Of a DNA stretch of 64,000 bases, positions 33,014 to 41,867 are shown in pieces. The notes beneath the pieces are model-generated. The model was not told the origin of the DNA, did no database searches, and saw only the letters and a program-made list of their open reading frames with translations. Source of the stretch: an uncultured Bacteroidales bacterium. GTDB taxonomy: Bacteria; Bacteroidota; Bacteroidia; Bacteroidales; Bacteroidaceae. How positions within the stretch are numbered: the stretch's first letter is position 1; every line of letters starts with the position of its first letter. A program made the translations under genes and the position numbers. The DNA lies in assembly GCA_902779845.1 (NCBI GenBank), contig CACZCZ010000010.1:62001-126000 (forward strand), written 5' to 3'.

Positions 33014-33790
33014 TTAGCGCTGGTAGTCTTCGAGGGCTTTGCGGGTTTTCTGACGGCCGATGGCGATGAGCTTCTCGGATTTGTCGTAGTCGAAGGTGCC
33101 GTAGCTGCTCATCTGGATATCGACGAGGATGTCGGGATGGGTGAGCTGCGCCATGAGGAGGGAGTTCTGGCGGATCATGATGGAGCTGACACGCGAGAGC
33201 ATGGAATAGTGGGTGATGCGCATCTCCTGCGCCCCGTAGTCATGACCGCTGACATCGATGCCCACCAGGAGGTCACCCTCCTGCCGCTCCACACGGTTCA
33301 GGGGGATGGGGTTGGTGACACCGCCGTCAATGAGGATCATACCATTGCGCTGCACGGGTTCGTAGAAGGCGGGCAGGGAGATGGAGGCACGGATGGCCTC
33401 GAAGAGGCTGCCGTCGCGCATGATGACTTCATGACCGGCCTTCCAGTCGGTGGCGACAGCACAGTAGGGGATGGGCAGCTGCTGGATGGGCATGTCGGGC
33501 ACGAATTCCATGATGGCCTCGATGATACGCGTGCCCTTGACAAGATGGTTGAGGCTGAGGGAGAAGTCTGTGAGCTCCAACATCTTCCTGCGGTCCACAG
33601 TCTTCATCCATTCGCGGAAATCCTCGAGCTTGCCAGCGGCATAGACGCCGGCAATGAGGGCGCCCATGGAACAGCCGGCGATGGAGGTGATGTGATAGCC
33701 TTGTGCCAGGAGTTCCTCGATGGCACCGATATGGGCGAGGCCTCGGGCACCGCCGCTTGAAAGTACTAATGCAACGTTCTTACTCATCAT
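33014..33790 (-). CDS. Patatin-like phospholipase
   Basis: The 258-residue cytoplasmic protein shows the patatin Ser-Asp dyad. The oxyanion loop is SSGGARGLAHIGA, the nucleophile elbow GCSMGAL and the catalytic aspartate IDGGVTNPIP. The family hydrolyses acyl esters of lipids. Here it is the last gene of the polyene operon, and its ATG overlaps the AMP-ligase stop (TGATG). A role in lipid release or remodelling of the polyene conjugate is inferred. Confidence 0.9.
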   Translation of the reverse strand: MMSKNVALVLSSGGARGLAHIGAIEELLAQGYHITSIAGCSMGALIAGVYAAGKLEDFREWMKTVDRRKMLELTDFSLSLNHLVKGTRIIEAIMEFVPDMPIQQLPIPYCAVATDWKAGHEVIMRDGSLFEAIRASISLPAFYEPVQRNGMILIDGGVTNPIPLNRVERQEGDLLVGIDVSGHDYGAQEMRITHYSMLSRVSSIMIRQNSLLMAQLTHPDILVDIQMSSYGTFDYDKSEKLIAIGRQKTRKALEDYQR

Positions 33791-35157
33791 CAGAATGAAG
33801 GATTCATGTATGCTTTGCGGTTGAGCTTGCCGTTGAAGGTGCGTTGGATGGCAGGCACAGCCTCGTAGAGAAGGGGTATCTTATAGGGTTCGAGACGGCT
33901 CTTCAGGTGAAGGGCCAGCGCACGCTTGTCGAGGGTGTGGCCGTCGAGCATGACGACGAGGAGCTTGAGGGCGGTGCCCGTGATCTTATGCTCCACGGGG
34001 ATGCAGATGCAGTCCTTGATGAGGGGATAGGCCATGGCGGCATCCTCGACCTCGGTGGGCGCAACCTTGAAGCCTCCGACATTGATGACATCATCCTGAC
34101 GACCGGCGAGATGCAGCATCCCCTCGTCATCGAGACGACCGAGGTCGGAGGTGAAGAGGGTGTTGTCGCGCAGCACGGTGGCTGTGCGCTCGGGATCGCC
34201 GATGTAACCGGTCATGAGGGTGTCACCCTGACAGGCGATGGTGCCCTGCTCGGTGATGAAGAGGTGCGAGTGGGGCATCGTATGGCCGAGACAACCGGCC
34301 TGGCAGCGACCGTCGTTGAAGTTGTAGGTACTGATGATGCCGGTCTCGGTGGAGGCGTAGGTGTTATAGAGCCGCGTGTGGGGCAGCAGGCTGCAGAGCG
34401 TCTGCATGTCGGCCTGCGAGATGGCAGCGGCGCCGGTCTCGATGAAGTCCATGCGGTCGGCAAGGGCGGCCAGACGGTCGGCACTGAACTGAATGAGGAT
34501 GCGGATGCTGGCGGGCACGAGGAAGGTGGCATAGCGCGCAGGGATGCCCTCGACACGAAGGTGGGTGCTGAAAGCATCGAAGAAGGCGTTGACATCCTTG
34601 AGGCCATCGACGATGACGAGGGTGGCACCGAGCATCACCACGGGGTAGATCTTGGAGAGGCTGCCGATGTGGTTCAGGGGACCGTTGACGACGAAGGTGA
34701 GGTCGTGGCTGAAGCCCTGACCGGCGATGAGGTTCTCGGCATCGGCGATGATGGTGTGGTGGCTGATGAGCACGCCCTTGGACTTTCCGGTGGTGCCGGT
34801 GGTGTAGAGGACATCGGCCGTACCCTCGGGGATGGGATGCCGGCTCAGCTCCTGCTCCACAGCCTCAAAGGTGGCAGACGGCATATCGCGCTCCATAGGC
34901 GCCACGGCGAAGCCGGCACGATGGAGGGCGAAATAGCTGACGAGGAAGTCAATGGAAGCGGAAGCGCGGAGGCAGACGAGAGGGCTGGCCCCTACCCCGC
35001 CACTGTGAGGGAGGGAAGATTGGAGCTTTGCAACCATCTCATCAATGCGGCTGTTGAGTTGGGCATAGGTGCAGCACTCATTGCCACAGATGACAGCGAT
35101 GCGCTCGGGGTAGCGGTCAGCGTTCAGCGCAATATAGGATTCGAGACTTTCTTTCAA
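33790..35157 (-). CDS. ANL-family AMP-ligase (acyl/aryl-activating)
   Basis: The 455-residue adenylate-forming enzyme has core motifs YTTGTTGKSKG (P-loop), YNTYASTET, TSDLGRLDDEG and the C-terminal lysine motif RTFNGKLNRKAY. It would activate a carboxylic acid as acyl-AMP and load it on CoA or on a carrier protein, most likely the aromatic starter. The only usable start is a TTG at 35157, inside an ATTGAAAC-type repeat array that also makes the stop of the upstream gene. SSLPHSGGVGASP (about 34985-35020) is a G/C palindromic insertion. Fairly short for the family (usually ~500+). Confidence 0.88.
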   Translation of the reverse strand: MKESLESYIALNADRYPERIAVICGNECCTYAQLNSRIDEMVAKLQSSLPHSGGVGASPLVCLRASASIDFLVSYFALHRAGFAVAPMERDMPSATFEAVEQELSRHPIPEGTADVLYTTGTTGKSKGVLISHHTIIADAENLIAGQGFSHDLTFVVNGPLNHIGSLSKIYPVVMLGATLVIVDGLKDVNAFFDAFSTHLRVEGIPARYATFLVPASIRILIQFSADRLAALADRMDFIETGAAAISQADMQTLCSLLPHTRLYNTYASTETGIISTYNFNDGRCQAGCLGHTMPHSHLFITEQGTIACQGDTLMTGYIGDPERTATVLRDNTLFTSDLGRLDDEGMLHLAGRQDDVINVGGFKVAPTEVEDAAMAYPLIKDCICIPVEHKITGTALKLLVVMLDGHTLDKRALALHLKSRLEPYKIPLLYEAVPAIQRTFNGKLNRKAYMNPSF

Positions 35158-35169
35158 TGTTTCAATATT

Positions 35170-38100
35170 TCAATGTTTCAATTTCTCTTCTACCATGGCA
35201 ACGATGCTGTCCAGGGTCTTGAGGTTCTTGGGCGTGGCATCGGCAGCTTCGAGCTTGATGCCATAAGCATCGGCAAGGGTCATGAGGATGGTGGTGACGC
35301 CGAGGGAGTCGAGTTCACTAAAAAGGAAGTCGGAGTCGAAATCGACGAGGGGGAGCACCTCTTCCAAGAGGTTGCGGATCTTTTCTTTGTTGTCCATGAC
35401 GTATGTTTTAAATTCTTGTTTTGTCAGCACTGTAATGTTCTCTATGCCCTCAGCAGCGTGGCGGGCAATGGTGCACATCTCATCGCTCTCCGCCACCGCA
35501 TAGACACGGAGGTGGGGCGCCGCGAGGGCCAGCAGCTGCGGCAGTTCGCCCTCATGGCAGTTCCAGACGATGCAGGTGTGCGCCTCGCGCAAGGCCGTGC
35601 TGTCCATGCAGGCGGCATAGTTCCGGGTCTGACGCAGACGCCGATGCACGGGCTGGAGGACGTCCTGGGTACGGTAGCGGTAGCGGTCGCGGACGATGGC
35701 GACGGGGTCGCTGCCGAATGAAGAATGACGAATGAGGTTGCGGAGGGTAAGGGGACGGCGACGGAGGCGACCATCCTTGTAGAGGAGCCAGCGATAGATG
35801 AGCGGGGGGAAGAGGCAGGCCATCAACACCACGGAGAACATTCCGACGATGGTGACCTCGGCCAGCGAATGGAGAGCGGGATGGCGCGCCAGGATGAGCG
35901 ACCCGATGCCGATGAACATGATGAAGGCAGAGATGAGGATGCTGTTCTTGTAAGAGGACAGCATCTTCTTGCCATAGGTGTATTCGTACTGGCAGCCCTC
36001 AGTCATGAAGATGGTGTAGTCGTCGCCCTGACCGAAGATGAAGGTGGCAAGGATGACGTTGACGACATTGAACTGAATGCCGAAGAGGGCCATAATGCCC
36101 AGAATCCAAAGCCAGCTGACAGCCATCGGCAGGAAGGAGAGGGCGGCGAGTTCGAAGCTGCCCAGCGAGAGCCAGAGGAAGAAGAAGACAATGAGTCCGC
36201 AGGCCCACCCGATGTAGTTGAAGTCATCGGAGAGGCGCGTGGCGATGAGAGAGTTCATGCCGCCGATGTCGAAGGCATAGCCCGTGGTATCTGCGCGTTC
36301 GACCTCATCGATGACACGCTGCAGAAGGCTGTCTTCGGTCTCAAGGACATCGACAACCTGAAATTCGCGGGCAGCGCTGTCGGCCACGAGGTTCGAGGCA
36401 AAGACGGTGGAGGCGAGGGGGTGGAAGAATGACAACGGCTGCGGCTCAAAAGAGGTGTGTAGCAGCGCGAAGAAGGAATCGAAGGAGTCATCGGCAAAGC
36501 CCTCGGCAGCGGCAGCCTGACGTACGGCGGCCTCGATGGAGGGGGCATGACGACGGGTGAAGGCTTCCCAGGCCTGCAGACGACGTGCCTGCTCAGCAGT
36601 GGAGGTGAGGAAGCGGGAACAGCCCTGGAGCTGGGCAACAAGACCCTGCGCCTGAAGCTGGCGTAGGGCGGGCTGGCGCTGGCGACTGTGGTCAAGGGCA
36701 CCGTCCATGGTGGAGTCTGGGGAGACGACATAGACCTTGCGGCGCGTGGTGTTCTGCGCCATCACCTCCTGGAAGTAGGCCATGTCAGCCTTCTGCTCGG
36801 CTGTCATATAGTTGATATGACTGATGTTCGGGTCGAACGAGGTCTGGAGACTGTAGTAACCGAAGACGAAGGTCAGCACCACGACAAGCAACACCAACCA
36901 GCGCTTGTCCTCCAGCGAGAAGTCGCCGAAGTGGAAGGAGGGGAGCTTTTTGAGGAATGACGAATGACGAGTGAAGAATGAAGAATGAAGAATGAAGAAT
37001 GAAGAATCGGGCACTTGTAATTCGTCATTTGTCATTCCTCCCTCGTCATTCTGACGCACCAGGTGCGGCAGATAGAGAAGCACAAAGAGGATGGTGCCAA
37101 TGAGTAGCAGGGCACTGAAGAGGCCCAAGTCGCGAAGGGCGGTGGATTGCAGCGGCACCAGAGCAAGGAAGGCGCCCACCGTGGTGATGTTCCCCACGAC
37201 CAGCGGCATGACAATCTCCTTCAGCGCCGAACGGATGTCGGGGGTGTGCTGGAGATGGGCGATGAGATGGAGGGGATAGTTGACGGCGATGCCCAGGATG
37301 ACCGATGAGATGCCGATGACGATGACGGAGATGCTGTCGTGAATCAGGGCCAGGGCACCCATAGCGAAGAGCCAGCCCCAGGCGATGGAGAGCACGATGA
37401 GCATCAGATGCCACCAGCGACGGAAGACCAGCAGCAAGAGCGCCACGATGAGCACGACGGCGATGCCTACGGAGAGGAGACTGTCGGCCTTGATCTGGCG
37501 GGCATTACCCACCGCGATGACAGGACCGCCGGTGACGTGGATGTCGATGGCGGGCGATGACTGCATCACCTCATCGGCACAATCGCCGATGAAATCAACC
37601 AGTGCTGCATTACGCTCGGTCTCGCTGGCACCATAGGGCGAGGAAATCATGACGAAGGCGCGCTGCATATCGGGCGAGAAGATATAGCCCTCGTAGTTCT
37701 CGTAGTTGACAGCCGCCTGACCACCCTGCAGCTGTGCCACGACGGGCGTGAACCAGTTGAGGGGGTCGCGCTGGACGTTGTCGGAGAGGAGCCCCGAGAC
37801 GGGGAACATCAGCATCTGCTTGTCGCGGGCAAGCTGGTCGGGGATGAAAGCCGGCGTGGTGAGAAGGCTGTCGAAGCGGGCATAGTCCTCGTCGGTGAGG
37901 AAGTAGGGAACGTGAGCATAGGTCCACTCCGCCACCTCGGCAAAGGCAGCCATGTCGATACGGTCGATGACATCCCCCACGACATGGGCCTCATCACGCT
38001 CCTGCAGCGTCTGCACGAAGTCGTCGATGGCTGCCGTGAGGGCATCAGGGTCGGCCTCTTCCCCACCCTTCTGCATGAAGAGGACGATGATACGGTCGGC

Positions 38101-38295
38101 ACCCGCAATGTCCTGATAGACACGCAGCGCCTTGTTGTACTTATCCGTGAGCGGAAGGAAGTCCGAGATGTCCTCCTTGTAGGTCTGCCGCGCCAGCGAG
38201 AGGGCGAGGACTGCCGTCAGGAGCACAGCCGAGAGGAGGGCAAGCACGCGGTGCCGCCTCATGGCTTCAAAGATTCGGACAATCCAGGACGTCAT
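35170..38295 (-). CDS. MMPL/RND exporter fused to Rossmann-like and acyl-carrier domains
   Basis: The 1041-residue protein has two RND halves, each with one membrane helix, a periplasmic domain and a five-to-six-helix bundle (about 1-440 and 460-825). A degenerate Rossmann/methyltransferase-like part follows (about 880-955; HTCIVWNCHEGELPQLLALAAPHLRVYAV), then an acyl-carrier domain with phosphopantetheine serine Ser997 (SELDSLGV). It should flip or export the polyene lipid. An internal ATG (35397, MDNKEKIRNLLEEV) could also make the 75-residue carrier alone. Two stretches (SSFFILHSSFFTRHSSFL; RHSSFG) come from in-frame AATGAAG arrays. Confidence 0.85.
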   Translation of the reverse strand: MTSWIVRIFEAMRRHRVLALLSAVLLTAVLALSLARQTYKEDISDFLPLTDKYNKALRVYQDIAGADRIIVLFMQKGGEEADPDALTAAIDDFVQTLQERDEAHVVGDVIDRIDMAAFAEVAEWTYAHVPYFLTDEDYARFDSLLTTPAFIPDQLARDKQMLMFPVSGLLSDNVQRDPLNWFTPVVAQLQGGQAAVNYENYEGYIFSPDMQRAFVMISSPYGASETERNAALVDFIGDCADEVMQSSPAIDIHVTGGPVIAVGNARQIKADSLLSVGIAVVLIVALLLLVFRRWWHLMLIVLSIAWGWLFAMGALALIHDSISVIVIGISSVILGIAVNYPLHLIAHLQHTPDIRSALKEIVMPLVVGNITTVGAFLALVPLQSTALRDLGLFSALLLIGTILFVLLYLPHLVRQNDEGGMTNDELQVPDSSFFILHSSFFTRHSSFLKKLPSFHFGDFSLEDKRWLVLLVVVLTFVFGYYSLQTSFDPNISHINYMTAEQKADMAYFQEVMAQNTTRRKVYVVSPDSTMDGALDHSRQRQPALRQLQAQGLVAQLQGCSRFLTSTAEQARRLQAWEAFTRRHAPSIEAAVRQAAAAEGFADDSFDSFFALLHTSFEPQPLSFFHPLASTVFASNLVADSAAREFQVVDVLETEDSLLQRVIDEVERADTTGYAFDIGGMNSLIATRLSDDFNYIGWACGLIVFFFLWLSLGSFELAALSFLPMAVSWLWILGIMALFGIQFNVVNVILATFIFGQGDDYTIFMTEGCQYEYTYGKKMLSSYKNSILISAFIMFIGIGSLILARHPALHSLAEVTIVGMFSVVLMACLFPPLIYRWLLYKDGRLRRRPLTLRNLIRHSSFGSDPVAIVRDRYRYRTQDVLQPVHRRLRQTRNYAACMDSTALREAHTCIVWNCHEGELPQLLALAAPHLRVYAVAESDEMCTIARHAAEGIENITVLTKQEFKTYVMDNKEKIRNLLEEVLPLVDFDSDFLFSELDSLGVTTILMTLADAYGIKLEAADATPKNLKTLDSIVAMVEEKLKH
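36950..37010. repeat. In-frame GAATGAA array in exporter gene
   Basis: Copies of GAATGAA/GAATGAC lie within the coding frame and give the SFFILHSSFFTRHSSF stretch between the two RND halves. A shorter copy is at about 35717-35735. Confidence 0.8.
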
Positions 38296-38308
38296 ACAAA
38301 CAATCTTT

Positions 38309-39436
38309 TTATTGGTTATCTACGGGATGGGCATAGATGCCGATGAAGATTTCCTTCAGGCGCTCCAGGTCGCAGGTGTCGTAGCGGTCCAACAGCGCCA
38401 GACGCTCCCGGAAAGCATCGTATTGCTCCTGGGTGTACATCGACTTATACTTCTCGTTGCCATAGAGCAGGTCATGGGCGATGTAGTTGTTGGGGTAGAG
38501 ACGGTAGGCTGCGTTGATGCGGCGGTCGAGGAGCTTGGCCACGGACTTGTGATATTCGTTGTTGGTCTGACTCTCGAAGGCGGAGAGCTCCGGCACGGAG
38601 ATGGGCTTGCAGAGCTCGAAATGCACACGGCCCTTGGGCTCGAGGATGCCCGTGAGAATGCTGTTGAGGTCCTCTCCGGGTTTCTTGGTATAGCGCGTGT
38701 ACTGCGACTCGTAGAGCTCCAGAGCCTTTAGGATGTCGCAGGATTCCCACTCGTAGGAGACGGCTACCGGCACGATATTCAACTCGGCCAGGGCATGGAT
38801 CTTATCGTGCGGCTCGCTCATGCAGAACATCTTGATGATGCCCTGGTCGGTAGCATCGATGCCGTCCTTGGTGCGACCGTTGCGCTGGGCTATCCACACG
38901 GACTCATGCTTCTCCGTGATGGCATAGCGGATGTACTCCGAGAGATGGAGGGAGCTGCGATAGAAGTCCTTGATGCTGCCACCGGGACGTTCCACCTTGA
39001 ACATCTTGTTGCTCTTGCCGATATCCACGACCAGCGGGCTGACCATCAGGTTGGCACCAAAGGTAATCTCCGTGGTCTCGAAGCCGCCATCCACGAGATG
39101 GTTCTGCAGGAGGCTGGCATCGAGCATGATGTCGCGGTGGTTGGAGACGAAAAGGTAGTTCTTATCGGGGTTGAGTCGTTCGAGACCTGAGCAGGAGAAC
39201 TCAGTGATGCTACGCTGGATGATCTGCTCGTTGACGAAGTACATGACGCCATGCTGGAAGTCGTGTGTGGTCTGGAAGCTCTCTACCTTCTTGCGCACTT
39301 CGGCTAACGGCATATCGGGGAAGACGAAGGAGGCCAGCAACGGGAAGGCATCGCTGTGGGCAATGCGCTGCATGGCAGCAGGGATCTCCTCTTCGTAGTA
39401 GGGACGAATGTCGTCGAATTTCGGGTTTTTATTCAT
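38309..39436 (-). CDS. PlsC-like glycerolipid acyltransferase
   Basis: The 375-residue protein lacks a signal peptide. The acyltransferase block contains SNHRDIMLDASLL (catalytic His/Asp region, with one extra residue compared with HX4D) and RNGRTKDGIDATDQG (substrate-binding block). It ends with a helical C-terminus. It would transfer an acyl chain, perhaps the polyene, from carrier or CoA to a glycerolipid. It is 13 bp upstream of the exporter gene in the operon. Confidence 0.85.
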   Translation of the reverse strand: MNKNPKFDDIRPYYEEEIPAAMQRIAHSDAFPLLASFVFPDMPLAEVRKKVESFQTTHDFQHGVMYFVNEQIIQRSITEFSCSGLERLNPDKNYLFVSNHRDIMLDASLLQNHLVDGGFETTEITFGANLMVSPLVVDIGKSNKMFKVERPGGSIKDFYRSSLHLSEYIRYAITEKHESVWIAQRNGRTKDGIDATDQGIIKMFCMSEPHDKIHALAELNIVPVAVSYEWESCDILKALELYESQYTRYTKKPGEDLNSILTGILEPKGRVHFELCKPISVPELSAFESQTNNEYHKSVAKLLDRRINAAYRLYPNNYIAHDLLYGNEKYKSMYTQEQYDAFRERLALLDRYDTCDLERLKEIFIGIYAHPVDNQ

Positions 39437-39520
39437 AGGGGGATGAGGGTTAAGGGTTAAGGGTTAAGGGTTAACGGTTAAGGGTTAAGGGATGAGGGTT
39501 AAGGGTTAAGGGTTAACGGT
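39437..39520. repeat. TTAAGGG tandem array
   Basis: About nine copies of GGTTAAG with a few variants (GGTTAACG, GGATGAG) fill the gap between two operon genes and run into the stop codon of the esterase gene. Confidence 0.9.
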
Positions 39521-40349
39521 CTTTGATCCACTTCAGGAACTCATCGCGCCACTGGCGACATTCGGCAGTGCCCTTCGTGTCGCTGGCGCCGAAGCCGTGG
39601 CCACCGGTGCGGTACTGGATATAGCGGTGAGGGATGTTCTGTGCCGTGAGGGCTGAGTCGAGCAACACGGAGTTGCGGTAATCCACGATGGGGTCATCGA
39701 CACAGTTCACGAGGAAGATGGGCGGACAGTCGGCGGGGACATGCTTCTCCAAGGAGAGCTGTTCGCGCAACGCCTTGTTACGGGTGCGGGAGTCGCCCAT
39801 CAGTCCGCGACGCGAACGCTTGTGGACACAGGGATGTGTCATCGTCACCACAGGGTAGATGGGGGCGGCGAAGGCCAGACGGTCCTCGCCCGTGAACCAC
39901 TCGGCACCCGACATCACCAGATGGCCGCCTGCCGAGAAGCCCATGGCTCCAAGGCGTGCAGGGTCGATGCCGTACTCGGCGGCATGTTGGCGGACATAAC
40001 GCACGGCCTGCAGGAGGTCGTCCTGCGGATCGGGGTAGCGATTGCCACGGAAGATGAGGCGGTAGTGGGTGATGAAAGCCGGCACATAGCCCGTGCGATA
40101 GTTGAGGACAAAGGCCGAGATGCCGTTGCGCTGCAGCCATTCGGCCACGCCGTAGCCTTCGACTTCGATGTCATGCCAGAAGTAGCTGCCGCCCGGACAC
40201 ACGATGACGGCCATGTGGGGCTTGCCCTCGGTGAGATAAGGCGTGAGCATCACCTTCTTCTTGCACGCGGTGCCTTCCCAGATGTTGACCTGGGCAAAGG
40301 AGCAGGCTGTGATGGCCAGGAGTAGGAGGAGGATTAGGATTCGTTGCAT
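39513..40349 (-). CDS. Exported alpha/beta-hydrolase (esterase)
   Basis: The 278-residue protein has a signal that can be read as a lipobox (AITAC, Cys16). Motifs are HMAVIVCPGGSYFWHD (oxyanion), AMGFSAGGHL (nucleophile Ser), VDDPIVDYRNS (acid) and GGHGFG (catalytic His), matching the BD-FAE/Aes-like acetyl-esterase family. It should deacylate a substrate in the periplasm. Its start overlaps the upstream oxidoreductase gene by 16 bp. A role in trimming the polyene ester is possible but unproven. Confidence 0.87.
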   Translation of the reverse strand: MQRILILLLLLAITACSFAQVNIWEGTACKKKVMLTPYLTEGKPHMAVIVCPGGSYFWHDIEVEGYGVAEWLQRNGISAFVLNYRTGYVPAFITHYRLIFRGNRYPDPQDDLLQAVRYVRQHAAEYGIDPARLGAMGFSAGGHLVMSGAEWFTGEDRLAFAAPIYPVVTMTHPCVHKRSRRGLMGDSRTRNKALREQLSLEKHVPADCPPIFLVNCVDDPIVDYRNSVLLDSALTAQNIPHRYIQYRTGGHGFGASDTKGTAECRQWRDEFLKWIKDR

Positions 40350-41842
40350 GCGTTGATACGATTAATGATATAGTTGGGCCCCAGGATGGCCTCGCAGGTC
40401 TGGATGGCCGTGAGCGGCACACCGCAGAAGCCATGCAGGTTGTTGTTCTGACCTGTCAGCAGAAGGTTACGAACCTTCGTGACCACGGGGACCTGGGAGA
40501 GGGCGATATTGTGGCAGTCCTTGCTGAAACCGCAGATGGTGCCGTCCTTGGCGCCATAATAGTCGCGGATGGTGAGCGGCGACGAGGTGTTGACGGCCTC
40601 GATGCAGTCGCTGAAGCCCGGGTGCATCTCCTCGATGAGCGCCAGGAGCTTGTCGGCCTGTTCCTGCTTCCACTGCTCGTAGTCGGCACCACGATGGCCT
40701 ACCGTGGTGTTCTCCCAACGGCTGACCATCTCAAAGGGCATGGGTGCCGTGATGAGCACCTTGTGGGCGTAGGGACCGGGATGGCTGCTGGGCGGTGTCA
40801 TCATGAGGAAGCCCAAAGGCCAGGGCTTGTCGGCACGGCTGAAATTCCACACTTCCTCGTAGCGGGTCAGGCAGTACTCGGAATAGTTGAGGTAGGGGAA
40901 GGTGCCGTCCTTGAGCTTGATATAGAGCGCGAAGGCGGAGTGGGCATTGGGGATGCTGTCGAGGCGGTCGCGGTAGGACTTGGGGAATGCCTTCTCATCC
41001 ATGAGACGGAGAAGGGTGCAGGGGTGGATGTCGGAGATGTAATAGTCGGCAGTGTACTGACGGCCGCTCTTCGTGCGGACGTAATCCACCTGACGGTCGT
41101 TGACCTCTATCCACGCTACGCCGTCGCCCGCGAGGACCTGACCGCCATGGGCACGGATGCTGTCTGCCAGCATGTCGGCGAAGTGGCTGCTGCCATCGAT
41201 GAAGCGGCTGGCGCCCTTGATGTAAAGCGTGCTGATGATGGCATGGATGTAGGCGGGGGTCTGGTCGGCACGTCCGCCATAGAGGGGATTCATGTAAGCG
41301 AGGATGGTGCGCAGCTTGGGGTTCTCCACATGACTGGCGATGAAGGCATCGGCGGCCATCATGAAGGAATCGGAATGGGCGAAGAGACGCGAGGCACCGT
41401 CAGAAGGGCGCAGGTTGAAGAGGTCAACCTGGTCTGTCAGCGCCAGCACAGCCTCGACATAGGCTTCCAGATGCTCCCGCTCCTCGGGGAAGTAGGCTGC
41501 CAGGGAGTTGACGAAGCCCTCCTTACCCTTGGCGAGGGTGTAGAACTGCTTGTCCTCGGAGAAGTAGAGGCGGTCAGTGCAGTCATCATCGACGTCCTGC
41601 AGGCGCACCTGATCGGTGATGCCGAGGTAGTTGCAGATCTTGCGGATGTTCCCACCGGGGCGCATACCGCCAATGACGTGCATGCCCGTGTCAAAGGTCT
41701 CGCCAAAGCGCTTGAAGGTCTGCAGACCGCCACCTATCGTGGCATTCTTCTCCAGAATGGTGACAGAGAAACCTTCCTTGGCCAGGATGGCTCCTGTGAA
41801 AAGGCCGCCGAGGCCGGCACCTATGATGACTACGGAAGACAT
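40334..41842 (-). CDS. Phytoene-desaturase-like FAD oxidoreductase (1)
   Basis: The 502-residue protein begins with the dinucleotide-binding motif VVIIGAGLGGLFTGAILAKEG and GGGLQTFKRFGETFDTGMHVIGG, typical of CrtI/CrtISO-like proteins. The C-terminal FAD motif region ends TGQNNNLHGFCGVPLTAI. It is paralogous to the next gene. The family oxidises or isomerises polyenes. In this operon it could desaturate or set the geometry of the conjugated chain. No prenyl or phytoene synthase is present, so carotenoid synthesis is unlikely. Confidence 0.87.
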   Translation of the reverse strand: MSSVVIIGAGLGGLFTGAILAKEGFSVTILEKNATIGGGLQTFKRFGETFDTGMHVIGGMRPGGNIRKICNYLGITDQVRLQDVDDDCTDRLYFSEDKQFYTLAKGKEGFVNSLAAYFPEEREHLEAYVEAVLALTDQVDLFNLRPSDGASRLFAHSDSFMMAADAFIASHVENPKLRTILAYMNPLYGGRADQTPAYIHAIISTLYIKGASRFIDGSSHFADMLADSIRAHGGQVLAGDGVAWIEVNDRQVDYVRTKSGRQYTADYYISDIHPCTLLRLMDEKAFPKSYRDRLDSIPNAHSAFALYIKLKDGTFPYLNYSEYCLTRYEEVWNFSRADKPWPLGFLMMTPPSSHPGPYAHKVLITAPMPFEMVSRWENTTVGHRGADYEQWKQEQADKLLALIEEMHPGFSDCIEAVNTSSPLTIRDYYGAKDGTICGFSKDCHNIALSQVPVVTKVRNLLLTGQNNNLHGFCGVPLTAIQTCEAILGPNYIINRINACNES

Positions 41843-41867
41843 GTTGAGTGAAAAGTGAAAAAAAAGG

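Noticed and set aside
33844..35721. Long plus-strand open frame (625 codons) in the polyene operon
   Set aside because: It lies opposite the AMP-ligase and exporter genes, whose motifs are unmistakable. Its translation is low-complexity (G, E, D, V rich) and it has no promoter. It is a shadow of high-G+C coding sequence.
39437..39520. Telomere-like TTAAGGG repeat as a replicon end
   Set aside because: It lies inside an operon between two intact genes. Similar arrays of other units occur at many junctions, so it belongs to the general array class.
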